Origin: Pyrobaculum sp. 3827-6
GTDB lineage: Archaea > Thermoproteota > Thermoprotei > Thermoproteales > Thermoproteaceae
DNA: 64,000 nucleotides
Direction: 5' to 3'
NCBI RefSeq assembly: GCF_025641885.1
Contig: NZ_JAOTQN010000001.1
Location: forward strand, 682,001-746,000
Shown: positions 42,424 through 50,657 of the stretch, one piece after another
Layout of the letters: each line of letters starts with the position of its first letter
Numbering within the stretch: position 1 is the first letter of the stretch
The notes under the pieces: generated by a model
Databases searched by the model: none
Seen by the model: only the letters and a program-made list of their open reading frames with translations
Told to the model about the DNA's origin: nothing
Program-made: the position numbers and the translations under genes

Positions 42424-44497
42424 GGCGCCTTCTGCGCAAAGCCATAGCTATCCCCGCCAAGACTAGCACTATAGTCAGCACCAGTGGTACAACTACGAAC
42501 ATATCCAAGCCGCCTCGCACTTCGATAGGTATGTTAACATACTGCAGAGCCGGCGTAAAGACTCCAGTTTGGTTCCAAGTCAGCACCAGCGTTAAGGTGT
42601 AGATGCCGCTAACCGCCTTGTCGGAAACATCAAGTAGAAACGCGGTGCTGACGGTGGCGCCGGGAGACACATCGCCTAATATTCTCACTCCAGCCGTAGC
42701 GGCGTCAGCTATGTTTGATGCATGTAGTTCAAATACCTGCGATGGCGTGAGGGAAATCCTTACGTTCCTCGCCTCCTCTGGACCCAGGTTTGTGACGTTT
42801 ATCATTAAAACAGCCGTGGAGCCGGGGGCGACGTTGTAAACCCTATAAGTTATTCTTAGAGGGTCTTTTCTGCCGATCTCTAACAGTCCCCGCGCCGTGG
42901 AGCCGCCTCCCTCCCAGCTGGCTAGTGCAACAACATTGTAGTTTCCCGGGCTCAACTTGGACGCGTCGATATAGAAGGTGAGTGCTACTGGAGAGCCGGG
43001 GGGTAGGTAATCGAGAGTGTAGCTCTGCCGGCCTATCGTGGAGTTAAGTAGAGTAACCGTGACGTTGCGCGCAACGACCGGCCCTGTGTTAATTACCTGG
43101 ACGTTTACCTGGGCCACCGGTGTCCCCTCTAAAATCTTTGGCGGCGTCACTAAGACGTTTTGAATTACTACATTTGGTTGGCTGACTGTGTAGTGGAATG
43201 TGTAGAGAGTCCCGGCCACAGATATGTTGATTGGGTATACACCCGGCTTAGCATCTCTAGGTATTTCAAAAATAATGTTAAACGTTGCGGGGGACTGCGG
43301 TGTGATAAATGGAATAGCAGATGAGGTGCTTGTGATTGCTTTAAAAGGCGAGTAAACCTCCACGCCTACGTTTGACATGGTGTAGTTCGTGGCAATTACA
43401 AATGTGGCTTGTATAAGCGATCCGGGATAACCCTGCGGTGGGTTAAAAACCGCGTTGATGAACAGCCCACTCCGCGGTATGTACAAGTCTGCGTATTTAA
43501 TAATACATGTGCCAGAAAAATAGCAAATCTCAACTGGAATTCTTACCTCTCCCTGTTTAGTTATCAATAGCTGGACAGGCAACTGAAGTTGTGTAAGTAC
43601 TGGAACAGCTACCACTCCACCGGCTAGAACTTTCACACCATCGCCGTCTAGCACCTGTACTGTGACGTTTTGCAACGGCGCGGGGCCACCTTGCGAAATT
43701 GCCAGAGTTACTAGAGTAGGAGATCCCGGGATCGGCTGCTGGCTGGGAGTTGCTAACACGTTGACCTCGGCGCCGCTCACTACGGGCAACTGCACTGTTT
43801 TACTAAAAACAACAGAGCCAGCGTACCCCGACAAGCTACTTAAGGCGATCTCCAGCGTAGCATTATAGAAACCCGGTCTTAAGTCCTTAGATAGTGCAAA
43901 GTTTAGGAGACAGGTGGAGTTCGACTTTGGAGGCACCACGGCGTCGCATGAAAGCGACGAATTAAGGAACCGAGACACGACACTTCCATTTATTGAAACG
44001 CGGACCTTTAAGAAATCCGCAGTTGGGTTGAAAAGCAATACCGGCAACTGCACCGCTTGACCCGCTAAATAAGACGTCGGCCTAGGCACCACGAGGGTGG
44101 AAAAATCAAACGGGAGAACTTCAATGTCTACACTCGACTCCGCTGAGCGGGTAAGTGTGTAAGCCGTAACTCGAATTCTGTAGTAGCCGGGGCGGGCATC
44201 TAAAGGTACTTGAACCAAAGAGACGAAAGTCGCCGGGACGCCGGCAGAGATTTGCTGTACCTGAATAGTTGACCCCGTCAAGACCTTAAACGGAGAGTCC
44301 ACATCTATATAGACATTGGACAGCGGCTGGGCAGAGACAAGGGTGATGTAGAGCTGGACCACGGAGCCAGGGTAGATATATGGCGGGGAGTATGACAACG
44401 CCAGATTAAACTGTGGCTGTTGTAAAGCGGGATTTGTCTGGGCCAACACAAACGCTGTGAGAAAAACCATCAGCATTATCCGATATATCGGAAGCAT
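42416..44497 (-). CDS. Membrane-anchored extracellular multi-domain protein (COG1361-like)
   Basis: 693 aa from ATG 44497. Signal peptide (residues 5-20, ending VLAQ), followed by repeated Ig-like/CARDB/NEW3-type beta domains, each with patterns like PGYYRIRVTAYTL, PGFYNATLEIAL, PGVYPINISVAG and SGIYTLTLVL. One C-terminal membrane helix (about residues 665-685) ends in RRRRRG. So the protein sits outside, anchored in the membrane. COG1361-like proteins are often next to exporters in archaea. The open frame beyond ATG 44497 is antisense to the element and was not used; a TATA-like tttttatag (minus strand, about 44519-44527) is at the right distance. Confidence 0.78.
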   Translation of the reverse strand: MLPIYRIMLMVFLTAFVLAQTNPALQQPQFNLALSYSPPYIYPGSVVQLYITLVSAQPLSNVYIDVDSPFKVLTGSTIQVQQISAGVPATFVSLVQVPLDARPGYYRIRVTAYTLTRSAESSVDIEVLPFDFSTLVVPRPTSYLAGQAVQLPVLLFNPTADFLKVRVSINGSVVSRFLNSSLSCDAVVPPKSNSTCLLNFALSKDLRPGFYNATLEIALSSLSGYAGSVVFSKTVQLPVVSGAEVNVLATPSQQPIPGSPTLVTLAISQGGPAPLQNVTVQVLDGDGVKVLAGGVVAVPVLTQLQLPVQLLITKQGEVRIPVEICYFSGTCIIKYADLYIPRSGLFINAVFNPPQGYPGSLIQATFVIATNYTMSNVGVEVYSPFKAITSTSSAIPFITPQSPATFNIIFEIPRDAKPGVYPINISVAGTLYTFHYTVSQPNVVIQNVLVTPPKILEGTPVAQVNVQVINTGPVVARNVTVTLLNSTIGRQSYTLDYLPPGSPVALTFYIDASKLSPGNYNVVALASWEGGGSTARGLLEIGRKDPLRITYRVYNVAPGSTAVLMINVTNLGPEEARNVRISLTPSQVFELHASNIADAATAGVRILGDVSPGATVSTAFLLDVSDKAVSGIYTLTLVLTWNQTGVFTPALQYVNIPIEVRGGLDMFVVVPLVLTIVLVLAGIAMALRRRRRG

Positions 44498-44567
44498 AAA
44501 GCCAACACTGATACCGCTATAAAAATTTTGAAAGTGCGCAATACCGCCACAAGCTTTCTCATCGAAT

Positions 44568-44631
44568 AGAAAGGCGCCGGGGGTGGGATTTGAACCCACG
44601 CCCCCGAACGGAGACGGGCTTAGCAGGCTCG
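44568..44631. repeat. attL: partial tRNA-Ser(GCT), direct repeat copy 1
   Basis: 64-bp copy of the tRNA-Ser(GCT) 3' part plus 7 bp beyond its 3' end, matching 52691-52754 with only two mismatches (44612 a for g; 44629 t for c). It spans anticodon stem, anticodon, variable arm, T arm and acceptor 3' strand but stops there, so it is not a functional tRNA. Together with the other copy it marks the ends of the integrated element. Confidence 0.9.
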
Positions 44632-44644
44632 TAGAGTTAAGAAA

Positions 44645-45916
44645 ATGGGCGCAATACTTAAAAACGTACATCAATCTGGATCTATGTTTGTCAACCCGTA
44701 TTGGGGGAAGCTTACAGATGAGCAGAGGATCGGCGTGGTTAGGTGCCTCCGCGAGACCGTCGGCCTCGCGGTGTCTGACATTGCCAAGATGGCGGGGGTC
44801 TCCCCGGCGGCGGTGGTCCAGTGGCTGAGCGGCAGGTCCACGCCTACCCCCGAGAAGCTCCAGAGAATGCACGAGGCGGACCCCGCCACTGTTGAGAAGT
44901 GCCTCCCAGCGCCCCCCATATCTAGGCTTGAGGTCGATCTGGCTCTTGAGACCTTGGCGAGGGCTGTGAGGGACAAGGCTCTGCGTGAATACATCGCGGC
45001 GCGGCTCTCCCAGCTCTTCCCCGGCCTCAAGCCGGAGGTGGCCTACAGCGTCTCCGCCGAGGATCTAAACCTCTTCAAGGAGAAGCTCCTGGCTGAGGGC
45101 GTCACGAAAGACACGGTCCACAAATACCTGCGCTACCTGTCCAAATTCCTGCAACACGTCGGCTGGGTGCTGACGCCGGAGACGCTCCAGCACGCCTACA
45201 CCTACGTGGAGAGCAGGAGGATTAAGCGCGACACTATACTGGCGCTGAAGCGGTTCATCAACACCGTGGTGAAGGTGAAGGAGCCGCAGATTGCCCCAAT
45301 CCTCTACGACGCCATAAAGACTATCCAGGACAGGCCGGCAAAGCGGAACGGGCGCCTACCCACAATTGAAGAGGTTAGGCGCGTCTGGGAGGAGGCTAAC
45401 CGGATATCTCCATGCGCCGCCGCCGTGTGGGGAATAATGGCGGAGACCGGCGTGAGGTTCGACCACCTCCACCGGGCAAGCATAACAGGCCTCCAACTGG
45501 ACAGGCGGAGGCTTCTGCTGGGAGAAATTGAGGGGCCAAAGCGGCAACCTCTCCTCTTCTTGACTGAGGGCGCTGTTAGGTACCTCAAAGAGGCGTACCT
45601 GCCGTGGCGCGAGAAGTTTCTACACAGGCTCCAGATGAACACCGATAAGCTGTTTCCGTGTACCGAGGAGAAGCTGTATGAACACCTCAAGCGGGCGAGG
45701 GAGGCGGCCGGTTTGCCGTGGCTTGAGCCCCGGCTCCTGCGGAAGTTCCACGCCCAGTGGCTGTTAGACAGGAGCGTCGACGTCTCGGACATCGCCGCCC
45801 TGCAGGGCAGAGCCCTGCCGTCAAGCCTCACCGTCACGATAGAGCACTACGTATACGACTATGAGAGGCGTCTACGCGCCGTCTTTGACCAACACACGCC
45901 CAGGGTTTTTCCATAA
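44645..45916 (+). CDS. Tyrosine recombinase / integrase with N-terminal HTH
   Basis: 423 aa. Residues 40-65 form a helix-turn-helix (VSDIAKMAGVSPAAVVQWL), then a SAM-like core-binding domain (about 135-230), then the catalytic domain: box I Arg271 in ETGVRFDHLH, Arg366 and His369 in LLRKFHAQWL, and nucleophile Tyr402 (EHYVYDYE). All expected residues are present, so it looks active. It recombines the tRNA-Ser attachment sites. The gene is intact and starts only 14 bp from attL. It is not split by integration, unlike SSV-type integrases, so the element keeps a whole gene, as in the pNOB8-type arrangement. An internal ATG at 44684 is another possible start. Confidence 0.9.
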   Translation: MGAILKNVHQSGSMFVNPYWGKLTDEQRIGVVRCLRETVGLAVSDIAKMAGVSPAAVVQWLSGRSTPTPEKLQRMHEADPATVEKCLPAPPISRLEVDLALETLARAVRDKALREYIAARLSQLFPGLKPEVAYSVSAEDLNLFKEKLLAEGVTKDTVHKYLRYLSKFLQHVGWVLTPETLQHAYTYVESRRIKRDTILALKRFINTVVKVKEPQIAPILYDAIKTIQDRPAKRNGRLPTIEEVRRVWEEANRISPCAAAVWGIMAETGVRFDHLHRASITGLQLDRRRLLLGEIEGPKRQPLLFLTEGAVRYLKEAYLPWREKFLHRLQMNTDKLFPCTEEKLYEHLKRAREAAGLPWLEPRLLRKFHAQWLLDRSVDVSDIAALQGRALPSSLTVTIEHYVYDYERRLRAVFDQHTPRVFP

Positions 45917-46229
45917 CCACGTTTCTAATTCAAAAATATTGGAGCGTACCCCCTACACGCTTTCTGCACCAAAGCGTTGCACTTGGATATGCACCAAGCG
46001 TAGTAGTCGTAGTGCACCATATATGCACCTGTATCTGCACCGTCAAAGAGACCATTGAAACATATACAGGTAAAGCTTTATACAAATCTAAACAACCCGG
46101 CGCAGATTATATATTTGACAAAGGCTAGGTGCCGCGGCTGTACCAATCACGCCGTAGTATCCCGTAACACAAACTGATCAGCGCATGTACGTCGGGTAAA
46201 GATTAAATTTTGACGCATCACACGTCAGC
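45917..46229. other. Non-coding region with repeats
   Basis: 313 bp after the integrase with no gene. It contains the TGCACC repeat cluster (see separate entry), then AT-rich sequence with TATA-like stretches (agctttatac near 46074-46083; gattatatatttg near 46106-46118). It is a natural place for a replication origin or for the promoter of the next gene. Confidence 0.5.
45965..46041 (+). repeat. Iteron-like TGCACC cluster, left
   Basis: Six copies of tgcacc (one is tgcact) start at 45965, 45978, 45990, 46013, 46024 and 46036. The steps are 13, 12, 23, 11 and 12 bp, so the copies lie on about the same face of the helix with one position skipped. Such phased repeats are typical of origins and operators bound by a replication or repressor protein. 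Confidence 0.65.
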
Positions 46230-46652
46230 ATGTACCACGCAACCCACCCACCCAATCATACATCGTCAGTGAGAGAAAAAACACCCCCGAATAAAAACAT
46301 TACAGCCGGACACGACGCCGCCCACCTGTTTGCGCTACCCGGCGTAACGGTCGTGCCGATCTACAGACTTACCAAGAGTAGTAACAGCTACTACGTCCCA
46401 GTAAGGCGGGAACGGGTTGAGGGGCCGGTTGAGAGGGGGGACGTTGTCCAGTTGCTAGTTATGGCGCCGCATGGGGGCTATCCAGTTACTGTGGACGGGC
46501 GTGTATTGAGAATATACAAGAACGTGGTGCAGGTATATATCCAGTACAGGCAGTACAAGCCGCTCATTGACCAAGCCATCGCTGGGGGCGGCTACCTCTA
46601 TCTGATAAAAGTAATAAGAATACCGAGGCTGGCGGCGGAGGGAGGCGTCTAA
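46230..46652 (+). CDS. Unknown element protein (140 aa)
   Basis: 140 aa. The first 40 residues are Pro/Asn/His-rich and look disordered. A beta-rich domain follows (VTVVPIYRLTKSSNSYYVPV; GDVVQLLVMAPHGGYPVTVD), with a basic-aromatic strand (VLRIYKNVVQVYIQYRQYK) and a short helical end. It resembles a small OB- or SH3-like nucleic-acid-binding fold, but no family was recognised. An internal start is possible. It ends 9 nt before the replication-like gene, so the two are probably one operon. Confidence 0.55.
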   Translation: MYHATHPPNHTSSVREKTPPNKNITAGHDAAHLFALPGVTVVPIYRLTKSSNSYYVPVRRERVEGPVERGDVVQLLVMAPHGGYPVTVDGRVLRIYKNVVQVYIQYRQYKPLIDQAIAGGGYLYLIKVIRIPRLAAEGGV

Positions 46653-46661
46653 CTGGCGCCT

Positions 46662-48803
46662 ATGGCTGGGGTCCCGGCGGCGCCTCCCCCCAGTGGTAGT
46701 GCTGCGGGGGATAAAAAACTTTGCAGATGTGAGAGGTTGGGCGACTTCCCCCTCCAGATTAGATGCGTGTCTGGCGACGGCGTTGAGTTAGTGCTTGAGC
46801 GGATCAACAAGTGGCCGAGCCGGTGGCTGGCGAGGGCTGGGGACGACGTGAGGTACTTTACCGACGTCTACACCAACGCTTTCCTAGAATACGCCGCTCA
46901 CCGCGGCTTTGACAAGTGGTGTATCGCAAGGGAGCTCGACAAGATTGTGTCGCCCCCCATGAGGCATGTGTCAAGCCGCCAGCCAGGACGTAAGTACCAC
47001 CCAGTCCGGGATTATCTGCCAGGAGTTGGCCCAGTTCTACTAGCGGGCTACGTCGATGACATGGGGACTCCGCGCTTCGCCGTGCTTGTAAAACAAGGTG
47101 GGCGGCTCCGCGCGTTGGACCCCTCGACGCCCCTACAAGACGAGGTGGGTGAGGTGATCTACCCAGCCAAGAGGATACCGGAGCGGCTTGACGAAATGAT
47201 GGCTTACTTTCCCCACCTCCCGTTGTTAAAGTCTTTGTACCACAGCGGCGAGGTAAATATTCCAAGGCTTATCAGAGAGGTTGAGCAGGTCCTCAAGAGC
47301 CACATCACGCTCCCCGCCGATAAATACTACACCGCCGTGGCCACGTACATCGTCGCCTCCCACTTTTTCCCTATATTCAAACACTTCACTGTATTACGGA
47401 TCGGTAAGCCGGGTTTCAACGCTGGTGGGACAACAACACTAAAGTTAATTTGCGCCCTCTTGCCCGGCGGGTTGCTGGTCGTCGATCCCAGTGACGCCAC
47501 TTACTACAACTTCGCCGACAAGTTTAGACTCTCTTTGTGTATTGATGAAGTGAAGTCTGAGTGGGGCCGTGAGAAAGTCCAGAAGCTCGCCTACTACATC
47601 GACGCCAGCTTTGACAGAGATCCGATAATCCCCAGGATGATGAGGGGTGGTGAACGCCCCGAGTTGTTCAAGCCATTTGGACCCCGTGTGATTGTTGACC
47701 CCCAAGCCTTGGTCACCAGTTATTCAAACACGCGGCGTCAGCTCGTAATACCTGTATTCCCGGCGAAACACCGCAAAGAAATACCATCGATAGAGGAGTA
47801 CCGCGAGCGGTATTTTGAACTCTGGCACAAACTACATGTAGCGTTCATGCTTTACGCCGACGAGGTGAGGGAGCGGTACGCGAATCTAGACAAGCTATAC
47901 GCCGATCTCGACGGCTCGGTTCTCCAGGTATACGGGCCCATATTGGCGGTTGCAAGCTTTGACGCTGAGATCAGCGCGGCGGTGCTTCACGTGATTAAGG
48001 AGTCTGTTGAAGCCAGTGAGACACTTAAACTCCAAGCGGATCCGACGAAACTCGTTTTACACAAAATATACACGCTCCTCTACGACGAAGCTGAAAAGGT
48101 GTGCCGCCTTGAGACTGAGGCGGAGGACCCACGCAAGCACATCGCCGCGTGGCGCCTTGACAAGCTTAGGGACGAGCTCCGTGAGGAGCTTACCGAGATT
48201 CATCAAATTGATGTGAGAGGCCGCGAGAAGAGACAGTGGCGGCGTTTGAAGGAGGACAACTTAGACGCAATACTGGGGCGGCAGACGTTCCCCGCTTTGC
48301 TGAGACAATACTTAGCGGACTACGTCAAGCCAGATAGCAGGCGCTACCTCTGGCTGGAATTTCACAATGTAGAGGAGCTGTGGGGCGCCTTGAGGAGGTT
48401 GGCGGAGGCCCTCGGCATCGACTTCGTCGCACCGTGTCAGCTTGAGTCACTGATTACAAGAGAGGAGTTGCGTAAATGCGCAAACGAGCTTGCAGAGGAG
48501 ACCCACGAAGATCCCTCCAAGGTGTATGAGGAGCTTCGGAGCGATCCAGGGCGCAGAGTGAAATTGTGTATACAGAGGACGGAGAAGCCTAAAGAGCCCC
48601 CCGCAGAGTCTGTGCAAGACGCTTCTGAGTCTGAGCAAGTCGTTGAGCAGGGACAACGGGGCGAGCTCCCGGGAGCTGTGCATGTTGATATCAAAGTTAA
48701 CGTGGGGAGCGGTGAAGGGGTGGAGGCGCAGAGGCGTGGAGGCGGCTGTCCCCCCGGCTGGGTCTTTGAGGAGAACGTGAAGCGTTGTGTGAGGTCATGG
48801 TAG
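46662..48803 (+). CDS. Putative replication protein/helicase with degenerate P-loop
   Basis: 713 aa. N-terminal domain (about 20-95) with CRC (residues 21-23) and Cys35, a possible zinc site. Central ATPase-like region (about 200-440): loop GKPGFNAGGTTTL (248-260) has the Gly-rich shape of Walker A but no Lys before Thr; Walker B-like LSLCIDE ends with Asp295-Glu296; SYSNTRRQ (353-360) looks like a sensor plus arginine finger, as in SF3/primase-associated helicases. The C-terminal helical domain (about 457-605) ends in a low-complexity tail and a CPPGW-like Cys motif. It precedes the primase gene in the same direction, so a replication role is likely. ATP binding is doubtful without Lys. Confidence 0.6.
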   Translation: MAGVPAAPPPSGSAAGDKKLCRCERLGDFPLQIRCVSGDGVELVLERINKWPSRWLARAGDDVRYFTDVYTNAFLEYAAHRGFDKWCIARELDKIVSPPMRHVSSRQPGRKYHPVRDYLPGVGPVLLAGYVDDMGTPRFAVLVKQGGRLRALDPSTPLQDEVGEVIYPAKRIPERLDEMMAYFPHLPLLKSLYHSGEVNIPRLIREVEQVLKSHITLPADKYYTAVATYIVASHFFPIFKHFTVLRIGKPGFNAGGTTTLKLICALLPGGLLVVDPSDATYYNFADKFRLSLCIDEVKSEWGREKVQKLAYYIDASFDRDPIIPRMMRGGERPELFKPFGPRVIVDPQALVTSYSNTRRQLVIPVFPAKHRKEIPSIEEYRERYFELWHKLHVAFMLYADEVRERYANLDKLYADLDGSVLQVYGPILAVASFDAEISAAVLHVIKESVEASETLKLQADPTKLVLHKIYTLLYDEAEKVCRLETEAEDPRKHIAAWRLDKLRDELREELTEIHQIDVRGREKRQWRRLKEDNLDAILGRQTFPALLRQYLADYVKPDSRRYLWLEFHNVEELWGALRRLAEALGIDFVAPCQLESLITREELRKCANELAEETHEDPSKVYEELRSDPGRRVKLCIQRTEKPKEPPAESVQDASESEQVVEQGQRGELPGAVHVDIKVNVGSGEGVEAQRRGGGCPPGWVFEENVKRCVRSW

Positions 48804-49222
48804 TGGACGTGGAGAAGTTCAAGACGTGGCTCAAGCGCTACGCTTGTCATGTGGTGAGGAGCGGCGCAGGCGTGTTTTCGGCCGGCTTCCTGCGGCTCGC
48901 CCTCGACTTTGCACACATCAGCGGCGTCGACTACACCACGCCGGAGTTTCAGAGATTTCTGCGGGAGCTTTGGGAAGCTGTGCAGAGGCTGGAGGCCGAG
49001 GGGTATTTGGCGCTCACAAACGCCACCTGCGCCCCAAGGTACCTAGAGAAGGTTGAGGGTCTCGCCGGTGTGGACTGCGGTCTGCCGCCCAGCGGGCCCT
49101 ACTCCGCGGTTGTCGTCATACCGGCGGCGGCGCTGAGGTGTGAGGAGGCCCAGGAGGCGGCTGTAGGCGGGAGAAAGGCGGAGAGGCGCGTCGGCAGGAC
49201 AAAGCTCACCGAGTACATGTGA
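48797..49222 (+). CDS. Small wHTH-like element protein
   Basis: 141 aa from ATG 48797, overlapping the previous gene's stop by 7 nt. The mid part (FLRLALDFAHISGVDYTTPE; LWEAVQRLEAEGYLALTN) reads as a helical winged-helix domain with a recognition helix. The C-terminal 30 residues are basic and Glu-rich, perhaps a flexible tail. Its place between replication protein and primase suggests a replication or copy-control factor. No family was recognised. Confidence 0.5.
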   Translation: MVVDVEKFKTWLKRYACHVVRSGAGVFSAGFLRLALDFAHISGVDYTTPEFQRFLRELWEAVQRLEAEGYLALTNATCAPRYLEKVEGLAGVDCGLPPSGPYSAVVVIPAAALRCEEAQEAAVGGRKAERRVGRTKLTEYM

Positions 49223-50433
49223 TGTCTGAGTTCTACACCAGGTACATCCGCGGCCACCTAGAGGAGGAGTTTGTGAAGACGTACGCCGCCGCGCCGTGCC
49301 GGGAGGTGGGCGTGCCCCACAGAGCGGGCCACGTCTGCGCCGGCTCCGAGCTCCTCGACTACGTGAGGCGTTACAACAGGGGGAGGAGCCCAAAGCCGGT
49401 GTTCGTCTCCCTGGCGGCCACGGACGGCTCCAGCTACCGGGCCCTTGACAGGGTGTGTATAGACGTGGACATCGCCCCGGAGGAGGAGAGGTTGAGGAGG
49501 TTCCTCGCGGAGCTGAGGCCCAGGGCGGCTAAGCTGAAGGACTACCTTTGGCTTGAGTTCACCGGCTACAAGGGCTACCGCATCTGCGTCTTTCTACAAC
49601 AGCTAATCGGGCTGGGCGACTCCGCGGCTCCCGCATACCTCCGGGGCTACCAGAGGTGGCTTGCCGAGAAGCTGAGGGTCCCCCAGGACCCCCAGACGGT
49701 GGGCGACGTGAAGAGGCTCTTCAGAGCGCCGTATACGATAAACGAGAAGAGCGGCAGGCAGGCCGTTCCCCTCCACCCAGAGACGTTTAAGAGGCTCAGC
49801 CCCTCCGAGGCTCTCGAAATCTTCCTCGACAGAAAACTCCTGTGGCTCGGCTACAGAGCGCTTGCGTACGCGGAGGAGGTCAAGGTGGAGGGGGCGCCCA
49901 CACGCCGGGTGCGGCGGGGGAGGGGCACCGCTCCCACAGCTGTGGGAGACGCGTGTCTCCACAACGAGGCGCTTGGCAGGGTCTGCGCCCCTGCGGAGCT
50001 CGCTGGGTATGGGTGGGTCAAGTACCTGGTGGGCAGGGGGGTGTACCTCCAAGACGCGAGGCACACGGCGATATGGACCGCGGTGGGCTGGGCTGTGGCC
50101 AACGGCTTAATCACGCTGGGGGAGGCCGAGGCGTGGCTGAGGGCCGCGCTTGAGAGGCACCCAGATCCGGAGGGCGAGCCCCCCGAGAGCTACCTCAAGA
50201 TGCTACGCTACTTTGTACAGTACAGGCAGAGGCGCGCCGTGCCGCCCCCCACCTGGCGGACCATCGCCACCTTCAAGACAGGCGAGGGCAGAGACGCGGC
50301 TCCCTGGACAAGACACCTAGCTGTCAACGTCCTCTACGCCTTGTACAAGGCGGGGGTTGTTAAGGTGGAGAGGGCGGAGGCGCTTGAGGAGATGTGGCGG
50401 GAGGAGCTGGGCTACAAGCCGGGAAATGTTTAA
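49222..50433 (+). CDS. Archaeo-eukaryotic primase (AEP) family protein
   Basis: 403 aa from ATG 49222 (a GTG one codon earlier is possible). Motif I is VCIDVDIAP with the metal-binding DxD; motif II region is EFTGYKGYRICVF; motif III is DVKRLFRAPYTINEKSG, where RLxRxPYTxNxKSG is typical of AEP primases from archaeal plasmids. The C-terminal third (about 240-400) is helical and may be a PriCT-like or DNA-binding domain. The enzyme makes primers or short DNA, and probably starts element replication. It carries the first of two palindromes inside the gene. Confidence 0.82.
   Translation: MSEFYTRYIRGHLEEEFVKTYAAAPCREVGVPHRAGHVCAGSELLDYVRRYNRGRSPKPVFVSLAATDGSSYRALDRVCIDVDIAPEEERLRRFLAELRPRAAKLKDYLWLEFTGYKGYRICVFLQQLIGLGDSAAPAYLRGYQRWLAEKLRVPQDPQTVGDVKRLFRAPYTINEKSGRQAVPLHPETFKRLSPSEALEIFLDRKLLWLGYRALAYAEEVKVEGAPTRRVRRGRGTAPTAVGDACLHNEALGRVCAPAELAGYGWVKYLVGRGVYLQDARHTAIWTAVGWAVANGLITLGEAEAWLRAALERHPDPEGEPPESYLKMLRYFVQYRQRRAVPPPTWRTIATFKTGEGRDAAPWTRHLAVNVLYALYKAGVVKVERAEALEEMWREELGYKPGNV
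49924..49946. repeat. Palindrome/inverted repeat copy 1
   Basis: Contains the perfect 18-bp palindrome ctcccacagctgtgggag (49931-49948) inside the primase gene. The 23-bp segment 49924-49946 (ggcaccgctcccacagctgt plus three Gs) is repeated exactly, in inverted orientation, at 50535-50557. Confidence 0.75.
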
Positions 50434-50657
50434 CTTAGGCGGCATCTACAAGCGGGAGAAGGGCCTCTACTGCATACAGCCGAAATAACCCCCGGCGCGC
50501 AGACGCCGCCAGCCGGGGCGGGGCACCCGCCGTCCCCACAGCTGTGGGAGCGGTGCCGGGCGTGGCCGGGCGTGGAGCGTGCGCCGGAAGGGGGCCTTTT
50601 GCGCCAAATGCGCCTTTATCCCGATAGGCTTAAATAGCCGGTGGCCGGGTTTTCGGC
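50434..50657. other. Non-coding region between primase and serine recombinase
   Basis: 224 bp, GC-rich, with an extended imperfect palindrome around the second 23-bp copy (about 50522-50557). There is also a short tandem repeat ggccgggcgtggccgggcgt (about 50558-50577), and gcgccaaatgcgcc near 50600. TATA-like ttaaata (about 50630-50636) lies about 25 nt before the recombinase ATG. A possible origin, recombination site (res) or regulatory site. Confidence 0.45.
50535..50557. repeat. Palindrome/inverted repeat copy 2
   Basis: Exact inverse copy of 49924-49946, centred on cccacagctgtggg (50535-50548). Here the flanks ggcacc and ggtgcc make the palindrome longer (about 50522-50557), which could form a cruciform. 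It lies about 100 bp before the serine recombinase gene. Confidence 0.7.

Noticed and set aside
44498-44872. N-terminal extension of the surface-protein frame into the element
   Set aside because: It would run across the attL tRNA fragment and antisense to the integrase; a signal peptide and a TATA box fit ATG 44497.
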